A stretch of 64,000 nucleotides of DNA, taken from contig NZ_DAOUCJ010000029.1 in assembly GCF_034432235.1 (NCBI RefSeq), positions 40,852-104,851 of the forward strand. The letters are read 5' to 3'. The position numbers and the translations under genes are program-made. The notes below the pieces were generated by a model that ran no database searches, was not told where the DNA came from, and saw nothing but the letters and a program-made list of their open reading frames with translations. The DNA is from Thermoflexus sp. GTDB taxonomy: Bacteria > Chloroflexota > Anaerolineae > Thermoflexales > Thermoflexaceae. This document shows, piece by piece, positions 35,504 through 45,593 of the stretch (its first letter is position 1; each line of letters begins with the position of its first letter).

Positions 35504-37260
35504 GATTTCAATTCGACCTTATAGCCCTGAGAGATAAGATGGCGGATGAAATCCTTTCTCGCAAAGGCAATGATCGTAATCCCCTTTCTCTGGATTTCGA
35601 CAAGCTGGTAGAGGTCTTCGAACATTCTGGAGGTCAGCAGGTTATACAAAACTTGTTGGTTGAACTGGAAATCCCTGAGGAACAGTTGCCATCCGTATCC
35701 GTCCGTATGATCGTAAGGCAGGAGGAGCTCAGGGGGATCTCGGAAGAGCACCTCCGGGTTGAATGCCACATGACCAGGCACGGAGCCCGGATGCCATCGA
35801 CGGCTGTGCGCCATCTCCCGATGGTTCAGTCCCATAAGATCCAGCACAGGCCCTTCATAATCGAGACGGAATCGACCGGCCGTGACGATGCCAACCCGTG
35901 GCGGTGCAGGGGCGAAGAGAAGATTCATCCGATGGGCCAGCAAGCTTTTCTCTCGTGGGAGGTAAAACTCGAACCGCATTTGCATCTTATGCCATTCAGG
36001 CAATGAAACAATTGGTGTGGATGGCGAGATATTCCATCGAGAGAGGCACAAATTCAGCCAATTGTCTGTATTGATGAAGGGGAGAAGCAAGCAGAGGCAA
36101 AACGTGAGCACACGAAATCTGTAAGGGATGGGGAGCAGGTTTGCCTGCAGATCCCCAAGGGCGATCAGGAGGAGACCGAGGATCGGCCATATCGGCTGAT
36201 AGAAGCGTGCCATAGGAAAATGGTCGGCGCCGGTCATCAGAGGGATGGAAACACCCAGCAGTGCCAACCCGGTCATGTGGAAAAGACGGATCAGGGCTCC
36301 GGGTGGCTTCTCTCTATCCGAGCCGCGAAGGGCGCTGATCAGGGTAGAAAGGTGGCGAAGGATGGTATGAACACCCCAGAGCAGGGCAGTGAGACCCATC
36401 CAGTAGGTAATCCCAAACTTCAGAAAGTAAATCACGCCGCTTCGCAGCGCCTGTGCGGGTGGGACACGCTTGGCGTAGAACGTGTTGGGCAGGAAATCTC
36501 CAAACAGGCTAAGCCGCCATACGGTTAGAGCGATCAGGATGGCTCCACCGATCCCCAGCAGGGTGAGGGTCCGGCCCGTATTGATTTTGCGGCCTCGGGC
36601 GCGATGGTTGACGATGTCCAGCAGGATGAAGCCCAGCGCCCAGATCATTCCTTCTGGGCGGGACAGGATGAGAAAGGCAACCAATCCGCCTGCGATCCAT
36701 GTAGGAAGGCCACGCCACAGGGCGATTGCCACGCTGGTCACCCCCAGCGAGAGGAGCACCGTATCCATCAGGCTGATGGTATTCCAGATCACAAAGCTGG
36801 GGATGCTCAGGATCCATATTCCGATAAAAAGGGTGGCGGGGGAAAGCCACCCCTTCTCGGTCCCTATGGTCCCAATCACCAGCCCCAGCAAGATTGCCGT
36901 CAGGGTGCAGGCCACAAGGAGCACCCCGCTTTCCATCGGGATCCCGAACAGGTATGTTCCCAGCATGGGAAGCAGCCATAGGGGCGATGTAAATCCCTCC
37001 ACCGGCTGCTCGCCGGGGTTGTAAACGAGGCCGTAGCCCTCCACCGCATGCTTGGCGTAGACGGCGAAAATATAAGCATCGTCGATCCCAGGACCAGGAA
37101 CATTCAGGCAGGCAAGGGCTATCTTTGTCGCAACTCCGATCGCAATAGCGGAGGCGAGGAAAGCGAGGCTCCATGGAAGGATTGCCCCTGGTATGGCTGG
37201 CGTTTCTTTTAGCGATTGTGGGTTGCTCGGCGTCGATTGAAGATATGCCCTGCGGAGCAT
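35494..37260 (-). CDS. GT-C glycosyltransferase, AftB-like
   Basis: The 588-residue polytopic protein has the loop motif GIDDAYIFAVYAKHAVEGYGL followed by VYNPGEQPVEGFTSPLWLLPM. This DDAYI...GxGLVYNPGEQVEGFT pattern is typical of AftB-like arabinofuranosyl or mannosyl transferases that use polyprenyl-phosphate sugars; the two Asp are expected to be catalytic or metal-binding. About 10-11 helices are followed by a C-terminal extracytoplasmic domain of about 180 residues. AGGAGATC precedes the ATG at 37260. It is more AT-rich than its neighbours. Confidence 0.85.
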   Translation of the reverse strand: MLRRAYLQSTPSNPQSLKETPAIPGAILPWSLAFLASAIAIGVATKIALACLNVPGPGIDDAYIFAVYAKHAVEGYGLVYNPGEQPVEGFTSPLWLLPMLGTYLFGIPMESGVLLVACTLTAILLGLVIGTIGTEKGWLSPATLFIGIWILSIPSFVIWNTISLMDTVLLSLGVTSVAIALWRGLPTWIAGGLVAFLILSRPEGMIWALGFILLDIVNHRARGRKINTGRTLTLLGIGGAILIALTVWRLSLFGDFLPNTFYAKRVPPAQALRSGVIYFLKFGITYWMGLTALLWGVHTILRHLSTLISALRGSDREKPPGALIRLFHMTGLALLGVSIPLMTGADHFPMARFYQPIWPILGLLLIALGDLQANLLPIPYRFRVLTFCLCLLLPFINTDNWLNLCLSRWNISPSTPIVSLPEWHKMQMRFEFYLPREKSLLAHRMNLLFAPAPPRVGIVTAGRFRLDYEGPVLDLMGLNHREMAHSRRWHPGSVPGHVAFNPEVLFRDPPELLLPYDHTDGYGWQLFLRDFQFNQQVLYNLLTSRMFEDLYQLVEIQRKGITIIAFARKDFIRHLISQGYKVELKSWP

Positions 37261-37271
37261 CCGGTGATCTC

Positions 37272-38474
37272 CTATCGGGATTGAGCGTTCAAGGTGTCTG
37301 GCTGGAGCTTCGTTTGATACCCGGCGGCAGCGAGGGCTGGCAGCGTCCATTGTATCCCCCAGCCGAGGTAGCGGACCATCAGGGCGGTGAGGGGCGCCCC
37401 GGGGAAAAAGGCCAGCCAGACCAGGGCGAAGGCGGCCCGCAGGGCCGGGCGGGCGGCAGGGGCATGCTCCCAGAGCAGAAGGGCCGGGAGCAGGAGGATG
37501 GCCCAGTCGTAGATCATGGCGTGGGGCGTTAGATACAGGGTAAGGGCCACCGCGGCCGCGAACCGCCGGGCATCCGCGCGATGGCGGCGCCAGAACCGGA
37601 GAACGACCCCGGTCGCGAGGAGGGCAGAGAGGAGCGCGAGGGCGTCCGTTAGGCGGGGATGCCCCGGCAGCAGCAGCCGCCAGAACCCCCGCGGGCTGTG
37701 CAGATGCCACAGCGGGAACTCCTTCCAGGACGGAAGATCCGGGTAAAGGTTCAGGGCGAAACGCCCATAGGCGGCTGTCGCTTCCGGCAACAGCGCCCCG
37801 GAGAGGGTCAGCAGTGCAGCCCCGGTCAGGCCCAGCCCGAACAGGGCCCGCCATCCGCGAGGGCCTTCCATCCCCCAGAGAAGCAGAAGCCCCAGGAGCA
37901 GGTGGGGCTTATACAGCAGCAGGCCGGAGAGGGCCCCGGCGGCCAGCGATCGGTTCCGCCGCCACATGATCCAGACCCCGGTGAGGAGGGCCAAGCTGAG
38001 GAGCCCGTTCTGCCCGAAGCTGACGGAGGCGAACACCGGGAGGAAGGTGAGGGACCACCCCATGGCCTTCCCGAAGGCGCTGGGGGGGCTGAGGGCCCGG
38101 AGGCTGAGGGCGAGCAGCAGGAGCTGCATGGCGCTCCAGAGGGCGAAGCTGACCGGGTAAGGGAGAAGGGAAAGGGGCACGAAGAGAAGGGCGAGGAAGG
38201 GCGGGTTCAGGAAGGCATGGTAGGCGGGAAGGGAAGGCCCGAGGATCGCCCGCTCGGCGGCGAGCTGGGCCTCCGGGTCATAGAGGCGGGCCGCTTGCCC
38301 GTGGCGGATCATCCACCCGGCGGCGTAGAACTCCAGGTAATCCGTCCCGATCACCTGGCCCGCGAGGTCCAGGCCCCCCGAGCCCCCGAGCAGGCTCAGA
38401 AGCCATCCCCCCCACAGGGCGGCCCCGGCGATCCACGCGTATCGCATGCGGGCAGGGGTCAGAAGCCGGGTCAT
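37272..38474 (-). CDS. GT87 (DUF2029) family glycosyltransferase
   Basis: A 400-residue polytopic protein with about 10-11 helices. It has VIGTDYLEFYAAGWMIRHGQAARLYDPEAQ, shared almost word for word with three neighbours, then NPPFLALLFVPLSLLPYPVSFALWS and GLLLYKPHLLLGLLLLW. These are GT87 features, the family of alpha-mannosyltransferases such as PimE that use polyprenyl-phosphate mannose; the Asp in GTDY is the candidate catalytic residue. The ATG at 38474 overlaps the upstream stop by 4 nt (ATGA), coupling the two genes. Confidence 0.86.
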   Translation of the reverse strand: MTRLLTPARMRYAWIAGAALWGGWLLSLLGGSGGLDLAGQVIGTDYLEFYAAGWMIRHGQAARLYDPEAQLAAERAILGPSLPAYHAFLNPPFLALLFVPLSLLPYPVSFALWSAMQLLLLALSLRALSPPSAFGKAMGWSLTFLPVFASVSFGQNGLLSLALLTGVWIMWRRNRSLAAGALSGLLLYKPHLLLGLLLLWGMEGPRGWRALFGLGLTGAALLTLSGALLPEATAAYGRFALNLYPDLPSWKEFPLWHLHSPRGFWRLLLPGHPRLTDALALLSALLATGVVLRFWRRHRADARRFAAAVALTLYLTPHAMIYDWAILLLPALLLWEHAPAARPALRAAFALVWLAFFPGAPLTALMVRYLGWGIQWTLPALAAAGYQTKLQPDTLNAQSR

Positions 38475-39691
38475 CGGGGACGATCCTCCCACGGGCGGAG
38501 TGACAGAACGCCCTCCCGGGCCATCGCGATCCCTACCCCGAGGGGAAGCAGTGCCGGGAGGGCCAGGCGGGTGAGGGCGCCGAGGGCGGAAAAGACGAGC
38601 GCGCCCAGGTAAACCCCGATGGCCGTCCGGAGCAGCCGGCGGGAAGGGCCTCTGGCCGCCCAGAGCGTCATGGCGGGCGCAAGCAGCATCAGATCATGCA
38701 GCAGCGCATACGGAAAGGCCAGAAGCGGGTAAAGGATAGCCAGCACCCAGGCGGGAGCCTGTCGTTCCCAGGGCTGGTTTCGCAGAGAAGCGGCGATATG
38801 GGCGAGCCCCAACCCCAGCAGCAGGAGCCCGAGGGCGGAAGCCGCTTGCAGGGCCAGGCGGGCGCTGGGCGGCAGAAGGGTGGCGAGCAGGCCATACGGG
38901 GTGATGAGGGCGAAAGCCGGGAAGCCCTTCACCCACGGAAACGATAGCACAAGGGAACTTTGGGCCAGGTATTTCCCATAAAGCGGACCCCCTCCGGTCA
39001 GGAGGCTGAGCCCGAGCCACAGGAGGGTCGTCGCCCCGAAAGCGGCCAGAGCCCGCCATTCTTTCCAGGCCATCCAGAGGATGAGAAACCCGAGGACGAA
39101 CTGGGGCTTGTAAAGCATCAGCCCGGCGATCAAGCCGGCCAGGCCGGGCCGTCGGGCCCGGCTGTTGATCAGCAGCCAGGTGACCAGCCAGAGGGTAAGA
39201 CCATGGTTTTGTCCCACCCGCCAGCCGGCCATAAAAGGGAAAAAAGAGAGCAAAAGGACGGAGATGGGCGGGAAGGAGCGAGCGGCCTGGCGGATCTCCT
39301 CCGGGAGGAGTCTTCGAAGCCCCGTAGCGGCGTGCAGCGTCCACGCCAGGGTGAGCCCGTTCCACAGGGCAAAGGCGATGGGCAGGGGCAGGAGCGTGAG
39401 CAGGCTGCAGGCCATGGCGACATAAGGCGGGCTGATGAACGGGTTCAGGCCCGGATACGGGGTGGGCGCGATCAGGGCGGCCTGGATCCCGGCCTGGGCC
39501 TCCGGATCATACAGGCGTGCCGGGTGGTGACGATAAAGGAGTCCTGCCCCATAGAGGGTGATGAAATCACTGCCCAGGATCGGGCCCAGCCCTCCCTGCC
39601 AGCCCCGGCGCGTGAGGATCTCTCCGATCCACACCCCCCACAGGGCGGCGCCGATCAGCCACGGATACACGCGCAGGCGTCTTCGGTTCAC
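38471..39691 (-). CDS. GT87 (DUF2029) family glycosyltransferase
   Basis: The 406-residue paralogue of its downstream neighbour has ILGSDFITLYGAGLLYRHHPARLYDPEAQ, then ISPPYVAMACSLLTLLPLPIAFALWN and GLMLYKPQFVLGFLILW. These motifs sit in the same order, so the pair arose by duplication. About 10 helices are predicted and the candidate catalytic Asp is kept. It begins at an ATGA overlap with the frameshifted upstream gene and ends in an ATGA overlap with the next gene. Confidence 0.86.
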   Translation of the reverse strand: MNRRRLRVYPWLIGAALWGVWIGEILTRRGWQGGLGPILGSDFITLYGAGLLYRHHPARLYDPEAQAGIQAALIAPTPYPGLNPFISPPYVAMACSLLTLLPLPIAFALWNGLTLAWTLHAATGLRRLLPEEIRQAARSFPPISVLLLSFFPFMAGWRVGQNHGLTLWLVTWLLINSRARRPGLAGLIAGLMLYKPQFVLGFLILWMAWKEWRALAAFGATTLLWLGLSLLTGGGPLYGKYLAQSSLVLSFPWVKGFPAFALITPYGLLATLLPPSARLALQAASALGLLLLGLGLAHIAASLRNQPWERQAPAWVLAILYPLLAFPYALLHDLMLLAPAMTLWAARGPSRRLLRTAIGVYLGALVFSALGALTRLALPALLPLGVGIAMAREGVLSLRPWEDRPR

Positions 39692-41708
39692 CGGGTCATC
39701 TCCCCGGTGGCGTTCTGGATTTCCATGCAGGTCAGGCGCAGGATCTCCACGTCCTCATCGGCATACACCGGGTGGGCGCAGCGAGGGGCGAAACGGATTC
39801 GAAGGAAGTCCTCACTGCGCTGCACCCAGCCCTCCGGGTCGTGGTTCAATAGCCATTTTAGGATGCCATGATGGATCCAGAGGGGGGTGATCCCCATGGC
39901 CTCCAGGCGACGGGCTACCGCCTCGGGATCGAAACCCGCGGCCCATACGCTGCGCGCCCAGGTGAAGTGATCGGCCTCCGGGAAGCAGCCGTCTGGACAG
40001 TAGTAGTGGCGCGTGTCGCCGATCAGCAGGATCCGTTCCTCCGGCTTTAGATGGGATTGGACCCACTCCATCCCCCGGTAGCCGCTGAGAGCTCGGCGCA
40101 GGAAATCCGCCCGGCTTTCCATCCCCAGGGCTACGGCCCACGGACGGGAAATGAGCATGTTGAGCTCCCCTGCTGCCACGAGGAGGGCCAGCAGAGCCAG
40201 CAATCCCCGGGTCATCGCCCACGTGCTGAGGCGATGCCATCGATTCTGGCTTGAGCATGCGGATAGCGCGGCGGCGATCCCGATGCCCCAGAGCGCCAGC
40301 GCAGAAAGCGAATTCCCGGCGGCCCGAGAGCCCACAAGAAGGCGCGCGCCCCCACAAGCCCGATCACCTCCACGGGCAACCACCGCGTAAACAGCATGCT
40401 GATCAGCAACCCCAGAGGTGCCATCCAGGACAAGCTTACAGAATCTATTCGCTCGGGTGCAAATAGCGCCCACACAAAAAATATGGCCCTGCCCAGCCCG
40501 GTTGCTTTCTTTGAATTTGTATATTCTTGATATAGGTAACTCCTGAAATTAACCCCTGTATCGTTCGATCTTAGCCATGCTGGAAATAGAGGGGTTCCAA
40601 ACCAGAGGGCGTTCTTTAAATACCCGGGGGCGGCCAGGATCAGCGGTAGGATCAGAGAGGATATTAGCCTCCTCACCCGACCTGGGATGCCCATGGGGAA
40701 ACCCCGCCAGATCCAGAAGGCGACCCCTGTGGCCAGAATGGGCAGTGAGGAGAACTTGGATCCAATGGCCAGCCCTGTCCAGATCCCCGCGGCCATGAGC
40801 CATCCCGGTTCCTGGCCCTTCGAGGCCCGGAGCAGGGCGCTGAGAGCCATCAGTTCCAGACAGGCGGCGGCGACGTCGGCCAGGGCAGCGGGCATGAGCC
40901 GGAAGGTCAGGGCGGGCATGGTCAGCATGAACGCGGGGGCTACCCAGGCCCATTCCTCCGCATATGGCCGGGCCAGACCCAGGGTGAGGCCCAGGAAAGC
41001 GAGGCCGAAGGTCCAGTGCAGGAGCTGGGGGGCGATGTCATCGCCCAGGGCCAGGGGGATGGCATACAGCATGCTGGTCCCAAAGGCGTAGTTAGCTGGC
41101 CAGTTGTGGAAATCCGGGTAGATCCGGCCGGCTTCCAGGAACCGCCGGGGCGCTTCCAGGTGATACCACAGGGCATCATACGCGGTGGGCGAGGTCAGTG
41201 CGATCAGGAAGCGAAATCCCAGCAGGGTGGCCATCAGCCAGCCTGCCCATCGCGCCGTCCGTGAGGACCCCATGAGGGAAGCGGGCGCGCTTTGGAGCGC
41301 TCGGATCGCTTGCCAGGCGCTTGCTGCCATATCCGGAGCAAGCCAGAAGGCCATGCCCAGGATCAGCCCGGCGATAACCGGCCGGTGAAACAGCCCCAGC
41401 CATCCCAGCGCATATGCTGGATATCCGATGAGGATCAACCCGGTGGGCGCGCTCCAGAGCAACCGCTCTCCATCAGACAATCTGGACAGCCGCAGCCATC
41501 GGAGCACTCGCTCTCCCAGCGCAGCCCCCAGCAGGGTGAGATATCCCCAGAGCAGGAGCGTGAAAGCGGTGTCGGCCAGCGCAGGCAGACCCGTGAGGGT
41601 GGATGGGGTCGGGGGAAGAGGACGGTGGAGGCCCCACACGACCAGGGTGATCCCTAAGAGCATGAGCAATATGGAAGTCTGAAGGCGGAGTCCGAGAACG
41701 AGCTTCAT
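39688..41708 (-). pseudogene. GT39-like membrane glycosyltransferase, frameshifted
   Basis: The first 465 or so residues are in one frame: a polytopic protein with TSPTAYDALWYHLEAPRRFLEAGRIYPDF, a GT39/ArnT-like loop in which the Asp is the likely catalytic residue. Near 40303 the frame shifts after GPPGIRFL and continues as ALALWGIGIAAALSA, then the C-terminal extracytoplasmic part (EERILLIGDTRHYYCPDG). Adding one base in the segment restores a protein of about 673 residues. It may be a real mutation, a consensus error or a recoding site. The start overlaps the upstream stop (ATGA at 41705-41708). Confidence 0.82.
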
Positions 41709-42967
41709 TGCTCCCCTCCCAACCGGTTACGCTGTTGAAGCTCCCGAGCAGCCCGGAAGAACAGTCCGAGGAGCAGCAGTCGCGTGGAGCCCAGGAGGAG
41801 GGATACAGTCATGTAAGGTGCGCTGATCGCCGTGATGGCGCCGTAACTGAGGGCGATGGTGAGCGGGATGATCGTAATCCTCAGCATCCATCGAGTCATC
41901 GGTCGAAGCCGATTCCCGTAGAGGGCAAGAGCCGTGATGGGGGCAAACAAATAGATATGATAGTTGATCCATGAGATCGGCCAGATGAGCAGCCCCAGGC
42001 TAAGCCAGAGACCACCCTCGACCAGTGACGGCTGCCCGCGTTGTTGCCGGGCCCATGCTCCAGCGAGGCTCAGCAGGAACGCAGCTCCTAGGATGGACAG
42101 CGGACGTGGGGAGAGAACGAACGCTGGATACAGAAGGCCATGGAACTGGACCCCCTTTTCATCCTGTATGGGAGGCCCTGCGAACGCCCATAGCCATGCC
42201 AGGAGCGAGTTGTTCGCCGGCATGAACATCTCCAGGGCCATCTGGTAATTCGTGAGATGTCGGAGCAGGAAACCCTCGCCCGTCGGCCCGACCCACAGGG
42301 TTCCCCAGAGTATGCTCGTGAATATCCCGATGGCGAGGCCCTCCACAAGAGGCCGTCCTGAGTTCCTCAACCACGGCACGGTTGCGAATATAGGGAAGCC
42401 TTTCAAGGCCGTCGCCCATCCGATCCAGAATCCTCCCCAACGCGGCCGGCCTCGTAGCAGCGCAATCCATCCGGCGTTCATCAGCGCCCATGTCAGGACA
42501 TCGATGTTCCCCAGAAGCAGCACATGCCACATCGCCGGCCACATTCCGAGGGCAAATAGCACCGGAGCCGGCGAAACGCCCAGCGTCCGCGCGATCCGCC
42601 ATCCTGTCCACCCGATGAGCATGAGGCTGATGGCGAGCCATATAGCATATGCGACATGCATGGGGAAAAGGGCCAGAACCCGGAAGAGAGGCAAGACGAT
42701 GGGTTGATATAGCAACAAGGGAGCCGTGCGCTCCAAGCTGGGCGGCAATCGGAGTCCCAGGGTCGATCCGATCCGGATAGGCCATGATGGATCCGTGAAG
42801 GACCCTCCTTGCTGAAGAAAGCGGGCCAGAAAGTCATGCTGAAAGAAATCCACCGCTTGATAGGGGAACTCGCTGAGTTTGTAGCCCGCCAGGATGGCCT
42901 CCCAGCCGATGATAAGGCAGAGCAGGAACAGAAATGCCCATCGTCCCCATGGAATGCTGGTCTTCAT
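41705..42967 (-). CDS. GT87-like polytopic glycosyltransferase
   Basis: The 420-residue protein has about 10 membrane helices. Its first loop, AVDFFQHDFLARFLQQGGSF, holds an Asp where the relatives have (G)xDF. The helix MPANNSLLAWLWAFAG and TALKGFPIFATVPWL segments are typical of GT87. It is more diverged than the other family members and has lower GC. ATGA overlaps link it to both neighbours, and GGGAGAC lies before the ATG. Confidence 0.82.
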   Translation of the reverse strand: MKTSIPWGRWAFLFLLCLIIGWEAILAGYKLSEFPYQAVDFFQHDFLARFLQQGGSFTDPSWPIRIGSTLGLRLPPSLERTAPLLLYQPIVLPLFRVLALFPMHVAYAIWLAISLMLIGWTGWRIARTLGVSPAPVLFALGMWPAMWHVLLLGNIDVLTWALMNAGWIALLRGRPRWGGFWIGWATALKGFPIFATVPWLRNSGRPLVEGLAIGIFTSILWGTLWVGPTGEGFLLRHLTNYQMALEMFMPANNSLLAWLWAFAGPPIQDEKGVQFHGLLYPAFVLSPRPLSILGAAFLLSLAGAWARQQRGQPSLVEGGLWLSLGLLIWPISWINYHIYLFAPITALALYGNRLRPMTRWMLRITIIPLTIALSYGAITAISAPYMTVSLLLGSTRLLLLGLFFRAARELQQRNRLGGEQ

Positions 42968-44208
42968 GGATGTCTCCCGCCTGAAAAGAACGGTCGAATT
43001 GCCCATCCATACAGGACGAGATGAAGGATCATATATATCCGCCCGGCCAGGAAGCTGACCACCCCGCCCTCTGGCAGTGGAACCCGGAGGGCGTCCAGGA
43101 GGATCACCAGAAAGGGCAGGGTGGCGGGGATCAAGCTCCACGAGAGCCAGAGGCCCCGGGGAATCATCTCCCCGTGGATCGCGCGCAGAAGAGAGGGCAT
43201 CAGGATCATGGCCGTATGCGGATGGGCATGCCACGAAGTGGTGAACGTAGCCGTCCAGGTCGCCAGCATGAGGCGATCATCCTCCCAGGCCTCTTTCTTC
43301 CCAGCCTTCCGCCAGGCGATCAGCACGGGGATTGCAGTCAGGATCATCGCCGCGCCGATCCCGGGCCAGAGGATCCAGGCCGGCAGGGTTCCCTGGAGCC
43401 ATACGCCAAGGGCCCGCCAGTTCATCATGGTTTCCGCCCCCACCACGGCGGGGGCGAGAGCCGGATGAGGCCGGGCGAACCCGCTGATCCATCCCCACCA
43501 TTCCCACAACCCCTGCGGGCCGCTCAGCCCGAGGGAGAGGGCCAGGATCAGGCATGCGGAGACCCCGAAGCCCGCGAGGGCAGCCCACTGGCCCGCCAGG
43601 GCAAGGCCGGGCAGCAGCAGGATCAGGGTCTGCGGCTTGAGGAGGAGCCATCCCAGCCAGAGGCCGCTTCGCAGATCGGCACGGGCTTCCCGGTGGATCT
43701 GAAATCGGGCGAGGCCGAGCAGCAGCCAGGCATTGACCTGACCCCACAGCAAGTTCATTAGGCTCGGATAGGAGAGGAGCATCACGGCCAGAAGCTTGTG
43801 GCGTTCAGGACCGGGGAAGGCCCGCAAAAAGGGGCGCAGGGCCAGGAGAGCAAGGAGCAGGCTGATCCCCGACCATGTGGCGAAGGCCATGGCTGGGGGC
43901 AGGGCAGTGAGGGGAAGGGCTAAAAGGACGAAGGCCGGCAGGAACACCATGGGGATGAACATGCACGGAGCCTCGGAACCGGCCATCCGGCAGAGGGCCT
44001 CCTGGTAGGGAAACGTGCGATCCGGGTCATAGATAGCGGCGAACCCGTTCTCCCGCGCTGCCTGAGCGGCAGCGTAGAGGGCCCGGAAATCGGCGCCGAT
44101 GACTGGGAAAAGGCCGGCCAGGCGAAAGGCCCCAAGGAGATAAAGCGCTTCCAGGAGAGCCAAGGCGAAAATCAGCAGGTTGAGCGCTCTGTCCTTCCGA
44201 CTGGTCAC
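42964..44208 (-). CDS. GT87 (DUF2029) family glycosyltransferase
   Basis: The first gene of the string (414 residues, about 10-11 helices). The signature loop is VIGADFRALYAAAQAARENGFAAIYDPDRT, followed by FIPMVFLPAFVLLALPLTALPP and WLGWLLLKPQTLILLLPGLAL. It is likely to transfer a sugar from a polyprenyl-phosphate donor on the outer face of the membrane. It is preceded by a good promoter and leads the whole operon-like array down to about 33.3 kb. Confidence 0.85.
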   Translation of the reverse strand: MTSRKDRALNLLIFALALLEALYLLGAFRLAGLFPVIGADFRALYAAAQAARENGFAAIYDPDRTFPYQEALCRMAGSEAPCMFIPMVFLPAFVLLALPLTALPPAMAFATWSGISLLLALLALRPFLRAFPGPERHKLLAVMLLSYPSLMNLLWGQVNAWLLLGLARFQIHREARADLRSGLWLGWLLLKPQTLILLLPGLALAGQWAALAGFGVSACLILALSLGLSGPQGLWEWWGWISGFARPHPALAPAVVGAETMMNWRALGVWLQGTLPAWILWPGIGAAMILTAIPVLIAWRKAGKKEAWEDDRLMLATWTATFTTSWHAHPHTAMILMPSLLRAIHGEMIPRGLWLSWSLIPATLPFLVILLDALRVPLPEGGVVSFLAGRIYMILHLVLYGWAIRPFFSGGRHP

Positions 44209-44226
44209 AGCGATCCTCCGCTGCCG

Positions 44227-44254
44227 ATTATATAGTGCTCCGACATTCAGCCAA
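44227..44254 (-). promoter_or_regulatory. sigma-70-type promoter of the glycosyltransferase operon
   Basis: On the minus strand, TTGGCT (44254-44249) and a perfect TATAAT (44232-44227) are 16 nt apart, about 19 nt from the first start codon of the array. Confidence 0.65.
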
Positions 44255-44345
44255 TGCCCAGACTCCTATGCGGAGCAATGGGTCCGAAGTTCCCTAGAAG
44301 AGGAGGCAGTCGTTCCCGCCCGGTGGGAGTCGGATCACATATGGG

Positions 44346-45593
44346 CTACTGCATGTTGCCTCTTGATCTCAACCAGCAACCGGTGACGATCAATGCGATG
44401 GTCCCGAGGGTAACGCTCATGCTCGACCCGATGGTGAACCGTTCCGCCAGCCACAGACCGGGGAATGCGATCGCGATCCCTTCAAAGGCCTGCCTCATCA
44501 TGGGTCGGGCCCCGGATGGAATCCGCAGGAAGCGATACACCAGAACCCCGGGCAAGGCGATCAGCAGGCCATCCTGGGGGTTCGCATGGGGGGAAAGGAA
44601 AAGGCCCATGGCGAAGGTGAGACCGAAACGGAGATCGAAATCCGGCTCCCCTGGGCGCCATGGGCTTCGCCAGAGCATGAGGGTGGCGAAGGCCCCAATA
44701 GCCAGACCGAGGGCCGAAAGCCCGTTCACCCACGCCCCCTTATCCCCCCCAATGGGGGGGTAAAGCCGGGCGAGGAGGCCTTTCAGGTTGATCATGACCT
44801 CGGGATCGATCCCATGTCGCCCGAAGGCTGCGGCCGCCTCTCTCAGCATCCGCAGGTAATCGATCCAGATCCCACTGCCCAGAATTGCCGCCGAGGCCGT
44901 GGCGAGCCCCAGGCCCGAAGCCAGGAAGACCGCCAGGGCTTTCCAGCGCCGCCCCGCGATCAGCAGCAGGGCCGGGAACAGCGCCGCCTGAGGATGCGCG
45001 CTCGCCAGAGCCAGGAAGAACCCTGCCCATCCCTCCCCGCCCTCCCGCAACGTCCGGTAGAACGCCCAGAGGGCCGCCAGGGTCCATATGGAGAACGTTC
45101 CGAGGAGCAGCGAGAGCAGGAAACCCGGAAGGGCCGCCACAGCGCTCACCGTGAGGGCACAGGCCGCTGCGCCCCACGGCCGGGCCCACCGGCTCAGATC
45201 CCACAGGAAACCCGCCCAGAGCAGCAGATTGAAAAGAGCCCAGATGGCAAAAGCTTTTTCCAGCGACATGGCGGCCAGCGGGCTCAGGGCAATGGCGACG
45301 AAAGGAGGACGATTATAGGGGAGAAGGCCGTTATAGAGGTGGCGCCCGCCGAGAATCTCCTGCTGACGTTGGGCCTGGGCCTCCCGGTGATATAGCGTGG
45401 CCCCCTGGCCTTCCCACACCATACGGGCGCCGGTGTAGTGCGCCGTGAAATCCGCCCGCCATATCTCCCCCCGCCCAAAGGCCATCAGGACCAGCCCGAT
45501 GTATCCCAGGGCGAGGCCCAGGTGCACGGCCAGAACCAGCCGGGATATCGGTGGGATCTCGTTCAAGGTCCATGGACGCGTTATGGAACCCAT
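44346..45593 (-). CDS. GT87 (DUF2029) family glycosyltransferase
   Basis: The 415-residue polytopic protein has WRADFTAHYTGARMVWEGQGATLYHREAQ, the same loop as its paralogues 0.5-8 kb away, and YNRPPFVAIALSPLAAMSLEKAFAIWALFN. Its start overlaps the end of the PIG-V-like gene by 13 nt and has no clear Shine-Dalgarno, so translation is probably coupled. The segment encoding GGDKGAWVNG contains a C7/G7 palindrome (44745-44761), likely a codon-use accident. It ends 91 nt before the promoter of the next array. Confidence 0.84.
   Translation of the reverse strand: MGSITRPWTLNEIPPISRLVLAVHLGLALGYIGLVLMAFGRGEIWRADFTAHYTGARMVWEGQGATLYHREAQAQRQQEILGGRHLYNGLLPYNRPPFVAIALSPLAAMSLEKAFAIWALFNLLLWAGFLWDLSRWARPWGAAACALTVSAVAALPGFLLSLLLGTFSIWTLAALWAFYRTLREGGEGWAGFFLALASAHPQAALFPALLLIAGRRWKALAVFLASGLGLATASAAILGSGIWIDYLRMLREAAAAFGRHGIDPEVMINLKGLLARLYPPIGGDKGAWVNGLSALGLAIGAFATLMLWRSPWRPGEPDFDLRFGLTFAMGLFLSPHANPQDGLLIALPGVLVYRFLRIPSGARPMMRQAFEGIAIAFPGLWLAERFTIGSSMSVTLGTIALIVTGCWLRSRGNMQ

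Noticed and set aside
44745..44761. C7-AAT-G7 palindrome as a terminator or operator
   Set aside because: It lies inside a GT87 coding region, fits normal codons (Pro-Pro-Ile-Gly-Gly), and has no U tract.
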